Of a stretch of 64,000 nucleotides of DNA, positions 33,483 through 42,201 are shown in pieces. The DNA lies in contig JBAUMF010000023.1 in assembly GCA_049578545.1 (NCBI GenBank), positions 1-64,000 on the forward strand. The letters run 5' to 3'. A program made the position numbers and the translations under genes. The stretch comes from DASQBT01 sp049578545 (GTDB taxonomy: Bacteria; Pseudomonadota; Gammaproteobacteria; Burkholderiales; Thiobacillaceae). Under the pieces are notes generated by a model that saw only the letters and a program-made list of their open reading frames with translations, was not told the origin of the DNA and ran no database searches. Positions within the stretch are counted from its first letter, which is position 1, and the number at the start of each line of letters is the position of its first letter.

Positions 33483-34817
33483 TCATTGCCTCAAAACGCA
33501 CTTCTGATAAAGATCCTTGAGGTTTCCATCTGGGTCATATTTCTGCTTCAGCGCGTTATAGGCTGGCCCGTTATAGATGCGCCAGAACATCTCCGGATCG
33601 TAATAGGAGTCGGAGTAGAGCGACTTGATGCCATTCAGTTCGGACACCTTCTGTTCCACCAGGCGGTTATGGTGGCCGGACGCGAAATGCTGGCGGCGCC
33701 GCACGACATCCCAGAAACCAAAATTGACATAGAGGGTATCCGCATCCATGGGATACATTGTGAAGCGGGCATCCCTTTTCCACGAGCGAACAGGGCACAG
33801 CCACACCGGCAGAATGCCAATCTCGCGCAGAAGAAACTCCAGGAAAGCCGGCGCATGAGCAATGGGGATATCCACGTCCTGGATTACCGACTCCCCTTGC
33901 AGCCCCAGCAGACGATCGATATTCCTGGTCAGGGCCCAGCGGCTGTTCAGCCGCATCAGCCTGGTATAGAAGACGGAATTCAGACGCTTGCGCCCCACCA
34001 GACGGCGGATGACAGGATTCTGCATACCGAGACTTTTTGAACACCAGAACCAGTCTGTATCCCAGCGCCAGATGAAGTCGCGCACGGTCAGGTAGTCGAT
34101 TTCCCGTTCGCGCAAGCTGCGGTAGTAGATGTGCTCATAAGTATAGTCGCTGGTAAAAGGGGCTGCGTCGACGAAATGACCCTGGGTAATGACAAGATCA
34201 TTCGGACCGAACACCACGCCGTCGACGAAGTCCGCGTCCCCGTTGCAGCGAACTTCAAGGTCATGGAAACAGGCCGCCGCATCCGTGTAGCGGGTGTGGG
34301 TGAGCCTGACATACGGCTTCACCGGCACCGTCAGCGTCTTGAGTTTGAGCACGTAACCCATCGTCCCGTAGGAATTGGGAAAGCCATAGAACAGATCACT
34401 GTATTCATTGTCCGGGGTGGCCAGCACGACCCCCCCGCCAGGCAGCAGAATTTCCAGTTCCAGCAGCGTCTCATGTACCAGGCCATATTTGAACGAAGAG
34501 GCCTCAATACCGACGCCGGCTGCCGCACCACCGATGGTGATGGACTTGAGCTGCGGCACCACGGCAGGCATCACACCGTGGGGCAACATCGCATCCACCA
34601 GTTTTGCGTAAGGAGTCATGCCCTCGACCTCCACCCAGCCCTCGGCAGCATTCACCTGCAGGACTTCATTGAATGCTCGAACATCCAGCTTGCGCTTGGG
34701 GGTTTCACTGCGATCACGGAACAGGTTGGACGTATCCTTCGCCAGTCCCAGAGGTGCCCCGCCCTGTGGAGAACGCAGTTGCTCGACCAGGCGGCGCTTC
34801 TTGTCCTCGTAGCTCAT
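33483..34817 (-). CDS. FAD-linked oxidoreductase, candidate second enzyme of 10-methyl fatty acid synthesis
   Basis: A 444-aa FAD_binding_4 oxidoreductase of the DHCR24-like type. The FAD region is LDVRAFNEVLQVNAAEGWVE, PQLKSITIGGAAAGVGIEAS and the cofactor loop SSFKYGLVHETLLELEILLP. It starts with an ATGA overlap to the CFA-type methyltransferase. In actinobacteria the same two families (BfaA/TmsA oxidoreductase with BfaB/TmsB methyltransferase) convert oleoyl phospholipids to 10-methylstearoyl chains: the methyltransferase forms a 10-methylene intermediate and the flavoprotein reduces it. The pairing suggests the same job here; this is inference from gene pairing. Confidence 0.75.
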   Translation of the reverse strand: MSYEDKKRRLVEQLRSPQGGAPLGLAKDTSNLFRDRSETPKRKLDVRAFNEVLQVNAAEGWVEVEGMTPYAKLVDAMLPHGVMPAVVPQLKSITIGGAAAGVGIEASSFKYGLVHETLLELEILLPGGGVVLATPDNEYSDLFYGFPNSYGTMGYVLKLKTLTVPVKPYVRLTHTRYTDAAACFHDLEVRCNGDADFVDGVVFGPNDLVITQGHFVDAAPFTSDYTYEHIYYRSLREREIDYLTVRDFIWRWDTDWFWCSKSLGMQNPVIRRLVGRKRLNSVFYTRLMRLNSRWALTRNIDRLLGLQGESVIQDVDIPIAHAPAFLEFLLREIGILPVWLCPVRSWKRDARFTMYPMDADTLYVNFGFWDVVRRRQHFASGHHNRLVEQKVSELNGIKSLYSDSYYDPEMFWRIYNGPAYNALKQKYDPDGNLKDLYQKCVLRQ

Positions 34818-36028
34818 GATTGATAAAGAAATGCCCGGCTCATCGGATAGTTCTTGCCATTGATATTGCCCTTGCTGAATACGATCTGGAACAGATGAGT
34901 GTGGCTGTTGGGCGAACGGAACATCTCGGCGCATGACCACAGGTAGGAGCGCCACTTGCGCCGGAACGATTCGTCGAAGCGCTGAGGATCAAGTGCCTGA
35001 ATCTGTTCCCAGCGTGCATCAAACCGCTCAGCCCAGGCGTCGAGGGTCAGGGCATAGTGGCGGCGCAGGTTCTCCACGTCCACGACCTCAAGTCCGCATG
35101 CCTCCATGGCGGAGAGGGTCTGGGACAGGCTGGGAATCCAACCGCCGGGGAAGATGTGTTTGCGGACATAGAACTCGGTATCCATCACGCCCACGTGGCC
35201 AATGAAATGCAGCAAGCCCAAGCCGCCGGGTTTGAGGGCGTCCGCATGAGCGCGCACCACTGCATGAAGCTGGTCGCGGCCGGCATGCTCCAGCACGCCG
35301 ATGGACACCACCTTGTCATACTGGCCGGGAATCTCGCGAAAATCGGACTCGATCACCCGCAGCCTGTCGCTCAGTCCCTTGTGCGCGATGTCCTGGCGCA
35401 ACCAGTTCACCTGCTCTGTTGTGGTGTTGATCCCGGTGCCTACCGCGCCGTAATGCTCAAGTGCATGAAACATGAAGCCGCCGAAGCCGCAGCCGATATC
35501 CACGAAGCGTTCGCCCGAAGCGAGACAGATCTTGCGCGCCACATGGTGCATCTTGTTGCATTGCGCCTCCTCGACAGTTGCAGTGCCTTCCTTCCAGTAG
35601 CCGCAGGTATACATCATCGCCGGCAGATCAAGCCACAGGCGGTAGAACTCGGCGCCCAGGCCGTAGTGGAAACAGGCGTTGGCCTTGGCCCGGGCGATGG
35701 AACGATTGCTGAATTTCAACTCGTGCCATGCGTTGCGAAGTTTCAGCAGACCTGACGGCGGCGGCGCCATGTCCATGTCCAGGGCGGCACGGAAGGCCAG
35801 CTGCAGGCTGCCCTCCACGTCCACGTCACCTGCGAAGTAAGACTCCAGCAGACCCACGTGGCCATACAGCAGGACGCGGCGCTCGGCGCGCCGGTTGCGA
35901 AAGATGATGGTAAACGCCGGTTCGCCTTCGCGGTTCTGGCAGGTATCCCCATTGGCAAGTACAACGTGGAAATCTACCGCGGTGCGTTGGGCCGCCTGGC
36001 TGAGGAATTCGCGGGTCAGCAGGGGCAT
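34814..36028 (-). CDS. Cyclopropane/methylene fatty acid synthase-type SAM methyltransferase
   Basis: A 404-aa Mycolic_acid_cyclopropane synthase family enzyme that transfers methyl from SAM to double bonds of phospholipid acyl chains. An N-terminal lipid-binding part (VLLYGHVGLLESYFAGDVDV) precedes the catalytic fold with HYGLGAEFYRLWLD, TCGYWKEGTATVEEAQCNKM, the SAM loop FVDIGCGFGGFMFHALEHYG, and SIGVLEHAG. It lies 13 nt after purU and overlaps the downstream FAD oxidoreductase start. Coupling to that reductase makes a 10-methylene intermediate more likely than a cyclopropane product, but plain CFA synthesis cannot be excluded. It differs clearly from the two CFA-like genes at 39.8 and 46.3 kb. 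Confidence 0.82.
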   Translation of the reverse strand: MPLLTREFLSQAAQRTAVDFHVVLANGDTCQNREGEPAFTIIFRNRRAERRVLLYGHVGLLESYFAGDVDVEGSLQLAFRAALDMDMAPPPSGLLKLRNAWHELKFSNRSIARAKANACFHYGLGAEFYRLWLDLPAMMYTCGYWKEGTATVEEAQCNKMHHVARKICLASGERFVDIGCGFGGFMFHALEHYGAVGTGINTTTEQVNWLRQDIAHKGLSDRLRVIESDFREIPGQYDKVVSIGVLEHAGRDQLHAVVRAHADALKPGGLGLLHFIGHVGVMDTEFYVRKHIFPGGWIPSLSQTLSAMEACGLEVVDVENLRRHYALTLDAWAERFDARWEQIQALDPQRFDESFRRKWRSYLWSCAEMFRSPNSHTHLFQIVFSKGNINGKNYPMSRAFLYQS

Positions 36029-36041
36029 GCCGTCGCCATGT

Positions 36042-36896
36042 TCAGTCGAACACTACTGTCTTGTTGGCATAGACCAGCACGCGATTGTCGATGTGCCATT
36101 TGACCGCGCGGGACAGCACGATCTTTTCCAGGTCGGCGCCTTTCTGAATCAGGTCATCAAGCGAATCGCGGTGGGAAATACGCGCCACATCCTGTTCGAT
36201 GATGGGACCGTCGTCCAGAACCTCGGTCACGTAGTGGCTGGTCGCACCGATCAGTTTCACTCCGCGTTCGAACGCGCGGTGGTACGGCCTGGCACCATGA
36301 AACGCTGGCAGGAAGGAATGATGGATGTTGATGATGCGATTAGGATAGTGCTGGATGAAACCCGCTGACAGAACCTGCATGTAACGCGCCAGCACCATGA
36401 ATTCGACCTCCTGATCGCGCAGGATGGCCATCTGCATTTTTTCCACCTCGTCCTTGTTGTCCTTGTTCGCATGCACATGCTGGAACGGCACCTGATAGGT
36501 TTCCGCCAGCCAGCGCGTGTCTTCGTGATTGCTGAGAATAATCGGAATTTCGCAATGCAGTTCGCCGCTCTGGTAGCGATAAAGCAAATCCGCCAGACAG
36601 TGATCGAATTTGGAGACAAAGATCGCCGTCCGTGCCTTGCGGCCCGACTCGGCCAGTCGCCAGGTCATTTGGTGCCTGGCCGCGATCGGGGCAAAGGCCG
36701 CAGCGAAGTCGCCCAGCGGCAGGGTGAATCCGTCGACGTCCCATTCCACCCGCATCAGAAACAGTTTCAGTTCGGCGTCCTGATGCTGGTCGGCATGCAA
36801 AATGTTCGCGTTGTAGCTCAAAAGAAAATTGGCGATGGCAGCTACCAGACCTTTCTGGTCGGGGCAGGAAACAAGCAGGACGGCTGAGTTCTTCAT
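36042..36896 (-). CDS. purU: Formyltetrahydrofolate deformylase PurU
   Basis: Hydrolyses 10-formyl-THF to formate and THF, balancing one-carbon pools. The 284-aa protein has an N-terminal ACT-like regulatory domain (LVSCPDQKGLVAAIANFLLS) and a C-terminal formyltransferase fold with LSNHEDTRWLAETYQVPF, the catalytic IINIHHSFLPAFHGARPY and GATSHYVTEVLDDGPIIEQD. The ATG at 36896 gives the canonical start; the open frame continues upstream. It heads a minus-strand operon with the methyltransferase and FAD oxidoreductase genes, which may reflect demand for one-carbon units and SAM. Confidence 0.93.
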   Translation of the reverse strand: MKNSAVLLVSCPDQKGLVAAIANFLLSYNANILHADQHQDAELKLFLMRVEWDVDGFTLPLGDFAAAFAPIAARHQMTWRLAESGRKARTAIFVSKFDHCLADLLYRYQSGELHCEIPIILSNHEDTRWLAETYQVPFQHVHANKDNKDEVEKMQMAILRDQEVEFMVLARYMQVLSAGFIQHYPNRIINIHHSFLPAFHGARPYHRAFERGVKLIGATSHYVTEVLDDGPIIEQDVARISHRDSLDDLIQKGADLEKIVLSRAVKWHIDNRVLVYANKTVVFD

Positions 36897-37099
36897 GACT
36901 TGGTTAGCAGACATCGCGTTTGGTGTTGTTGCCAACATGATAGCCGCTAAACCCTGCACGCGACATGGCAAAGCGCGCGCTTGCAATCATCCGGCCAATT
37001 CATTCGCAGCCTGTTGGTTTTCATTGCCTTGCTGGTGCAGTCGTATGCGTGCCCGGGAAACTCCCGGATTGCTCCGTTTTCTTTTCGAAGTGGGAAAGT

Positions 37100-37996
37100 T
37101 CAGTTGCGATGGCGCTCGCGCCAGTCGGCGAGTCGCGTAAGGCAGTCTGCCAGTTCGGGCGTCCACAACACACCTGGCAGTCTATGCTTGCCAAGCATAC
37201 GGGTCATTGCGCCGCCAACCCAAATCTCCACATCGGCCGGCAACCTGTCCCTTAGCAGCTTGATGGCCGCCAAACCCTGTTTAAGGGGGAATGCGATACT
37301 GAAGGAAAGAATCAATACCTGGATATTGTATGCAGACACTGCCCGGAAGATATCTTCCGTCGGTGTTTGCAATCCCAGGCTGACGCATTGCGCCCCCTCC
37401 GGGGCAAGCACACCTTCCACCATAAGCAGTCCCAGACCATGCTCCTCGCCGGAAACGGTGGTGAGCAGGATACGGGGGGGCTGGCCACCCGTCGGCAGGT
37501 TGCCGATTGCTGCTCTCAACAGCCGGCCCAGTTCCTCCGAATACAGGTGCTCCTGATGAATGCCCAGCCTGCCCGTCGCCCAATTGTTCCCAACCAGCTC
37601 GTTCAATTGAGGCACTGCGTCCTGGACAAATCGCTGCAAGCCCTGCTTTGCCAGCAACTGTGACAAGGACCGTCGCAATCCAAGATTGTCGTCGGACAAC
37701 ACCTGATCAACGATCGGCTGGAACGGCATGAGAGAAGCGGACTCAGCTGCACCAGCATGCTGAACCTGCGCCAGGTCATTCAGCTGGTCCGCCGCAAGCG
37801 AAAACAGCCGGCCCGGGCGCAGTCCTTGATCCATCAGGCGTTTGATCAAACGCAAGCGTTCGACCTGGTCTGGTTCATAAAGCCGGTCTCCCCCTTCTGA
37901 ACGGCGTGGTGTGGGAAATCCATAGCGGCGTTCCCAGACCCGCAGCACATCCTTGGATAAGCCTGTTTCCCGTTCAACCTGTGCAATGGTAAGCAT
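37100..37996 (-). CDS. B12-binding MerR regulator, LitR/CarH-type photoreceptor
   Basis: A 298-aa repressor with an N-terminal MerR helix-turn-helix (MLTIAQVERETGLSKDVLRV, WERRYGFPTPRR) and a C-terminal cobalamin-binding module. The light-sensing helical domain has W139-x9-E149-H150 (NNWATGRLGIHQEH), and the Rossmann domain has E184-x-H186-x-x-G189 (GEEHGLG), His186 being the expected lower axial ligand. In CarH/LitR proteins, adenosylcobalamin holds a DNA-binding tetramer in the dark, and light breaks the Co-C bond and lifts repression. The gene faces the 13-gene operon beginning with gpx. Start could be ATG here or an in-frame TTG seven codons upstream; the coordinate carries an uncertainty of one base. 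Confidence 0.88.
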   Translation of the reverse strand: MLTIAQVERETGLSKDVLRVWERRYGFPTPRRSEGGDRLYEPDQVERLRLIKRLMDQGLRPGRLFSLAADQLNDLAQVQHAGAAESASLMPFQPIVDQVLSDDNLGLRRSLSQLLAKQGLQRFVQDAVPQLNELVGNNWATGRLGIHQEHLYSEELGRLLRAAIGNLPTGGQPPRILLTTVSGEEHGLGLLMVEGVLAPEGAQCVSLGLQTPTEDIFRAVSAYNIQVLILSFSIAFPLKQGLAAIKLLRDRLPADVEIWVGGAMTRMLGKHRLPGVLWTPELADCLTRLADWRERHRN

Positions 37997-38025
37997 AATC
38001 AAAGTATGGAGGGTCAATTTAAGTT

Positions 38026-38038
38026 TGTCCAGGACAAT
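38026..38038. promoter_or_regulatory. 13-bp palindrome between the MerR gene and the gpx operon: candidate operator
   Basis: TTGTCCAGGACAA is perfectly symmetric around its central base (position accurate to about one base). A second near-identical copy, CTGTCTAGGACAA, lies at about 38088-38100, immediately before the gpx ATG. The two bracket the promoter. MerR/CarH tetramers bind paired direct or inverted sites around their target promoter, so these are the best candidate sites. No footprint data are implied. Confidence 0.5.
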
Positions 38039-38041
38039 CTA

Positions 38042-38070
38042 TTGACATGTGGGTCAAATTGGTCTAGATT
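38042..38070 (+). promoter_or_regulatory. Promoter of the light/stress operon
   Basis: TTGACA is followed after exactly 17 nt by TAGATT, a near-consensus housekeeping-type promoter. The -10 ends 33 nt before the gpx ATG. A TTGAC-N6-GTCAA dyad begins at the -35 box, so a repressor bound there would occlude RNA polymerase. The strong promoter implies that control is mainly by repression. Confidence 0.65.
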
Positions 38071-38103
38071 GCAGACATCCGCCCATTCTGTCTAGGACAA
38101 ATC

Positions 38104-38658
38104 ATGAAATCACTTGCATCCGTGGCCCTTCTGGCCCTGTTTTCGCTGCCCTTGGCCGCCCAGGCTGCCAGAGCCTGTCCAGATCTGCTCAACCAGGATT
38201 TCAAGCGCCTGCCATTCGGCAAGACAGAAAACCTTTGCCAGTATCAGGACAAGGTCATTCTGGTGGTGAACACGGCCTCCCGCTGTGGTTTTACTCCCCA
38301 GTTCGAAGGACTGCAGAAAGTCTATGACCAATACAAATCCAGGGGATTCGTTGTGCTCGGATTTCCTTCCAACGACTTCAATCAGGAGCCCGAACAGGGA
38401 AAGCAGATCACGACCTTCTGCAAGGTGAACTACGGGGTCGATTTTCCCATGTATGAGAAATCCTCGGTCAAGGGCGCCAGTGCCAATCCGTTTTACAAGG
38501 CTCTCACCAAATCATCCGGTTCGGAACCGCGCTGGAATTTTCACAAGTACTTGATCACTCGCGATGGCAAGACCGTCGTACCCATGGAAAGCCGTGTTGA
38601 ACCGGACAGCCGCGAAGTCCGGACCAAGATTGAAGCCATGCTGGATACGGACCACTGA
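38104..38658 (+). CDS. Exported glutathione peroxidase-family protein
   Basis: A thiol peroxidase of 184 aa with a signal peptide (SLASVALLALFSLPLAAQAA), so it acts in the periplasm. It has the Gpx core: VNTASRCGFTPQFEGLQ with peroxidatic Cys61, GFPSNDFNQEPEQ and RWNFHKYLITRDG. It uses Cys rather than Sec and probably reduces lipid or alkyl hydroperoxides with thioredoxin-like donors. It is the first gene of the operon divergent from the B12-type MerR gene, which fits defence against singlet-oxygen products. Confidence 0.9.
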   Translation: MKSLASVALLALFSLPLAAQAARACPDLLNQDFKRLPFGKTENLCQYQDKVILVVNTASRCGFTPQFEGLQKVYDQYKSRGFVVLGFPSNDFNQEPEQGKQITTFCKVNYGVDFPMYEKSSVKGASANPFYKALTKSSGSEPRWNFHKYLITRDGKTVVPMESRVEPDSREVRTKIEAMLDTDH

Positions 38659-38659
38659 C

Positions 38660-38959
38660 ATGAATCGAATCCGCCACATCGCACTCCAGGTAAACGACAT
38701 CCCTCTGGCCGTGGCCTGGTACCAGCGCGAGTTCAATTGCAGGGTGCACTCCCAGAATGCGACTTGCGCCCAGATCACGGTGGAGAACCTGAGCCTCACC
38801 CTGGTCGGGCCCGGACAGCATTCCAAACAAATTGGCCCCCTTGGTGCTGATGCCAATCGATCTGCTGTACTTCGGCCCCCGGGGGACGGAACAGCCTCGG
38901 TCCACTTTCGCGCCCCCTGGGACAGCGCACAGCAAATACTCGATCGCAGCACTTTATAA
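38660..38959 (+). CDS. VOC (glyoxalase-fold) family protein
   Basis: A 99-aa protein starting MNRIRHIALQVNDIPLAVAW with the first half of a VOC betaalphabetabetabeta module and a His in the metal-ligand position. The C-terminal half (GDGTASVHFRAPWDSAQQIL, DRSTL) keeps the family outline but looks degenerate: the usual Glu metal ligand near the end of VOC modules is not evident. It begins one nt after the gpx stop. VOC genes often accompany LitR-type clusters. The function is unknown. Confidence 0.7.
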   Translation: MNRIRHIALQVNDIPLAVAWYQREFNCRVHSQNATCAQITVENLSLTLVGPGQHSKQIGPLGADANRSAVLRPPGDGTASVHFRAPWDSAQQILDRSTL

Positions 38960-38969
38960 AGGATCTTCA

Positions 38970-39773
38970 ATGAACGCCCCGCAACGTTTCTTTCTGCCTG
39001 ATACCCAATCCGAAACGGATCAACGCAACCTGCCGATCCAGCGGGTCGGAGTGAAGGGATTGCGCTATCCACTGCTGATCGTCAACCAGCAGGGAAAGTC
39101 CATCCCCACTGTGGCCACTTTTTCCATGTACGTGGGGTTGCCCGCGGATCAAAAAGGGACTCACATGTCGCGCTTTGTCGAGATACTCGAAAACATTCCT
39201 GAACACTTGGAGACCGGGGACTTCGGCGACGTGGAAGCCGCAATGCGAGCCCGGCTCGATGCGGATACGGGCCACCTGGACGTCTCCTTTCCCTACTTCA
39301 TAAGAAAAACGGCCCCGGTATCAGGTGTGGAAAGTCTGCTCGATTACGACGCCAGGATTGTTGTTGAAAGCACGCCCGCCGCTGGGCAGAAGACAACCCT
39401 TGAGCTGACCGTTGCAGCGACCAGCCTCTGTCCTTGCTCGAAAAACATTTCCAGCTATGGAGCCCATAACCAGCGTTCGCATCTTACGGTTCGGGTTGAA
39501 ACAGACGACCTGTCCTTGGAGGCGCTAGCCCGCCTGGTCGAGGATCAGGCTTCCTGCGAGGTCTATGGCTTATTGAAGCGGCCGGACGAAAAGTTTGTCA
39601 CTGAACGCGCCTATGACAACCCCAAATTCGTCGAGGACCTGGTGCGCGATATTGCGCTGGCGCTGGCTTCGCATAAGCGCATCCGCCACTACCACGTCAA
39701 GGCCGAGAATTTCGAATCCATCCACAACCATTCTGCCTATGCAGAACTGTGGGGCACGGGTTCTGCACACTGA
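38970..39773 (+). CDS. folE2: GTP cyclohydrolase FolE2 (type IB)
   Basis: Converts GTP to dihydroneopterin triphosphate, the first step of folate and pterin synthesis. The 267-aa protein has the type IB signature with zinc/catalytic cysteine TSLCPCSKNISSYGAHNQRS (Cys154, Cys156) and QRNLPIQRVGVKGLRYPLL near the start. The ATG at 38970 is right; the frame is open upstream. Placement in a light/stress operon fits supply of pterins or folate for photolyase- or cryptochrome-type cofactors, as seen in other LitR regulons, although no photolyase gene lies in the window. Confidence 0.92.
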   Translation: MNAPQRFFLPDTQSETDQRNLPIQRVGVKGLRYPLLIVNQQGKSIPTVATFSMYVGLPADQKGTHMSRFVEILENIPEHLETGDFGDVEAAMRARLDADTGHLDVSFPYFIRKTAPVSGVESLLDYDARIVVESTPAAGQKTTLELTVAATSLCPCSKNISSYGAHNQRSHLTVRVETDDLSLEALARLVEDQASCEVYGLLKRPDEKFVTERAYDNPKFVEDLVRDIALALASHKRIRHYHVKAENFESIHNHSAYAELWGTGSAH

Positions 39774-39783
39774 AGGAGTCCTC

Positions 39784-40824
39784 ATGAGCGCCATGGCCAC
39801 CACACTCAACTGGGTTGAACAGGGAATCGTTCCCGACAGCCTTGTGCGTGCCGGCATCCGTCGGCTATGCCGACAACGGCTGACGGAAACAGGCAGCGAC
39901 GATTGCGAGGCTGCCGCGGTATTGACCCGGCAATTTGCCGAGACCCTGGCTGGCAGTCCGGTCGCACTCGCGACCGACAAAGCCAACGAGCAGCATTACG
40001 AGCTGCCGCCGCGTTTCTTCGAGATGGTGCTGGGTCCTCACCGCAAGTACAGTTCCTGCTACTGGGATGACGAGACCGCTAACCTGGGTGAAGCCGAGGC
40101 CCGCGCGCTCGAGCTGACCTGTTCGCATGCAGCCATTGAGGACGGCCAGGACATTCTGGAACTGGGATGCGGATGGGGTTCCCTGTCCCTGTGGCTGGCT
40201 GCGCGCTACCGTGCCGCCCGCATCACCGCAGTGTCCAACTCCTCCCTGCAGCGTCAGTTCATCCAGCAACAGGCAGAACGCCTTGATCTCCCCAACCTGA
40301 GCGTCATTACCGCTGACATGAATCAGTTCACGACGGAGCGACGGTTTGACCGCGTCGTCTCGGTTGAGATGTTCGAGCACATGCGGAACTGGCCTGAACT
40401 GTTTCGTCGCGTGCATGACTGGCTCAGACCCGAGGGACGCTTCCTCATGCACGTCTTTGTCCACCGCCATGCTCCCTATCTGTTTGAAGACCGGGATGGC
40501 AGCGACTGGATGAGCCGGTATTTCTTCACCGGCGGCATGATGCCCTCTGACGATCTGCCGCTGCATTTCCAGGATCACCTCAAGCTGATCAATCGCTGGC
40601 GCTGGGACGGCCGGCATTACGAAAGAACCGCCAATGCCTGGCTTGATGCCATGGACCAGAACCGGTCACTGCTTACGCCAGTGCTTGAGCAAACCTATGG
40701 CAAGGACAATGCAGAACTCTGGCGCCAGCGCTGGCGGATTTTTTTGATGGCCTGCGCCGAACTGTTTGGCTACAACCAGGGGCAGACCTGGTGGGTATCC
40801 CACTACCTGTTTGAGCGAAGCTGA
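39784..40824 (+). CDS. SAM methyltransferase, CFA/coclaurine N-methyltransferase-like
   Basis: A 346-aa methyltransferase of the cyclopropane-synthase superfamily, closer to the branch related to plant coclaurine N-methyltransferases. Motifs: EQHYELPPRFFEMVLGPHRK, SSCYWDDETANLGEAEARAL, the SAM loop ILELGCGWGSLSLWLAARYR, VVSVEMFEHM, and RYFFTGGMMPS. AAGGAG precedes the ATG at 39784. Its stop overlaps the start of the DUF2878 gene. The substrate is unknown; the operon context points to a lipid. Confidence 0.85.
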   Translation: MSAMATTLNWVEQGIVPDSLVRAGIRRLCRQRLTETGSDDCEAAAVLTRQFAETLAGSPVALATDKANEQHYELPPRFFEMVLGPHRKYSSCYWDDETANLGEAEARALELTCSHAAIEDGQDILELGCGWGSLSLWLAARYRAARITAVSNSSLQRQFIQQQAERLDLPNLSVITADMNQFTTERRFDRVVSVEMFEHMRNWPELFRRVHDWLRPEGRFLMHVFVHRHAPYLFEDRDGSDWMSRYFFTGGMMPSDDLPLHFQDHLKLINRWRWDGRHYERTANAWLDAMDQNRSLLTPVLEQTYGKDNAELWRQRWRIFLMACAELFGYNQGQTWWVSHYLFERS

Positions 40825-41411
40825 TGCATCCGCTCCCCTTCCCCAGGCCCGCTGGGCGCGCCGCCATGACAGCCCGCGACTCCCGCTCCGGGTGGCGCAT
40901 GATCCTGCCCAACTTTTTGTTCTTTCAGATCGGCTGGTTCGCGGCCGTGCTGGGCGCAGCCAACGGCTTCGCCTGGCTGGGCCCCGTCGTCATCGGGATC
41001 ATTCTTCTTGTTCACCTGCGCGGCGCACCCCAGCCACGGAAAGAGCTGCAGCTGATTTCAATCGTGCTGCTGACTGGTCTGCTGTTTGAGTCGCTCCCGG
41101 CGATGCTTGGCTGGGTGCGCTATCAAGGTCATCTGGCCGCCACGGCTCCGCTTTGGATGATCGCGCTGTGGGGCAATTTTGCCACCACCCTGAATATTTC
41201 CCTGCGCGCGTTGCGCCCCCATTCCGCACTGCTTGCCATGCTCGGCTTTATAGGCGGTCCTGCCGCCTATTGGGGCGGCGTCAGTCTGGGCGCCTTGAGC
41301 TGCATGGAATTCTGGCCGGTCCTGATTTATCTGGCCCTGGGCTGGGCCGCGCTGACACCGGTGCTGGGCCGGCTGGCACTGCGGCTGGATGGATTTCGTC
41401 ATGGCGTTTGA
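40824..41411 (+). CDS. DUF2878 family membrane protein
   Basis: A 195-aa hydrophobic protein with about six membrane segments. Family landmarks are ILPNFLFFQIGWFAAVLGAA near the N-terminus and FIGGPAAYWGGVSLGAL. The family has no known function but is repeatedly found beside CFA-type methyltransferases and DUF1295/DUF1365 genes in stress-lipid clusters. Start and stop overlap both neighbours. An inner start at MTARDSRSGW (residue 15) is possible. Confidence 0.75.
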   Translation: MHPLPFPRPAGRAAMTARDSRSGWRMILPNFLFFQIGWFAAVLGAANGFAWLGPVVIGIILLVHLRGAPQPRKELQLISIVLLTGLLFESLPAMLGWVRYQGHLAATAPLWMIALWGNFATTLNISLRALRPHSALLAMLGFIGGPAAYWGGVSLGALSCMEFWPVLIYLALGWAALTPVLGRLALRLDGFRHGV

Positions 41412-42201
41412 CTGGCCCGCTTCACTTACTGCACTGCTCTGGATGTTCGCCCTGGGCGGTACAGTCTGGCTTGCCAGCCTGCCCCTGAAAAATGCCAGCA
41501 TCGTCGACAGTTTCTGGGCCCTGTTCTTTGTAGTGGGTGCATGGGCCTACGGCTCCTCGGAGGAGCAGGCAGGGTACAGAACCCTGCTGATTGCCGTGCT
41601 GCTGGGTATTTGGGCGGCAAGACTTGCTGTCTACATCACCTGGCGCAACTGGGGGCACGGTGAAGATCGGCGCTACCAGACCATCCGTGCGCGCAACCAG
41701 CCACATTACGAAATCAAGAGCCTGATCTACGTATTTGGACTGCAGGCAGTGCTGGCCTGGTTTGTAGCCCTGCCCCTGATGGGCGCAATGACCGGTCAAC
41801 GCGCTCTTGGCTGGCTGGATGCATTGGGTGCCGTCATCTGGTTGAGCGGATTCCTGTTTGAAACCATTGCCGACTGGCAGCTTGCACGCTTCAAGGCCGA
41901 CCCCGCCAACGCCGGCAAGGTCATGGCAAGCGGACTGTGGCGCTATACCCGCCATCCCAACTATTTTGGCGAATCGCTGATCTGGTGGGGGTTCTGGCTC
42001 ATCGCTGCAGCGGCTGGCCATGCCTGGACCATCCTTTCACCTGTGGTGATGACCCTGATGCTGCTAAAGGTCTCAGGCGTGGCGCTGCTGGAAAAAGACA
42101 TCAAGGCGCGACGCCCTGAATATGCCGACTACATCCGCCGCACCAATGCCTTCATCCCGGGTCCGCCCCGAAACCGAATATCCGAGGGGGATGCGATATG
42201 A
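41401..42201 (+). CDS. DUF1295 steroid-5-alpha-reductase-like membrane protein
   Basis: A 266-aa polytopic membrane protein of the DUF1295 family, related to 3-oxo-5-alpha-steroid 4-dehydrogenases and isoprenylcysteine methyltransferases. The C-terminal catalytic signature is ASGLWRYTRHPNYFGESLIW followed by WG, then EKDIKARRPEYADYIRRTNA. It probably reduces a double bond or modifies a lipid using NADPH. The ATG at 41401 lies inside the end of the DUF2878 gene. Confidence 0.82.
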   Translation: MAFDWPASLTALLWMFALGGTVWLASLPLKNASIVDSFWALFFVVGAWAYGSSEEQAGYRTLLIAVLLGIWAARLAVYITWRNWGHGEDRRYQTIRARNQPHYEIKSLIYVFGLQAVLAWFVALPLMGAMTGQRALGWLDALGAVIWLSGFLFETIADWQLARFKADPANAGKVMASGLWRYTRHPNYFGESLIWWGFWLIAAAAGHAWTILSPVVMTLMLLKVSGVALLEKDIKARRPEYADYIRRTNAFIPGPPRNRISEGDAI

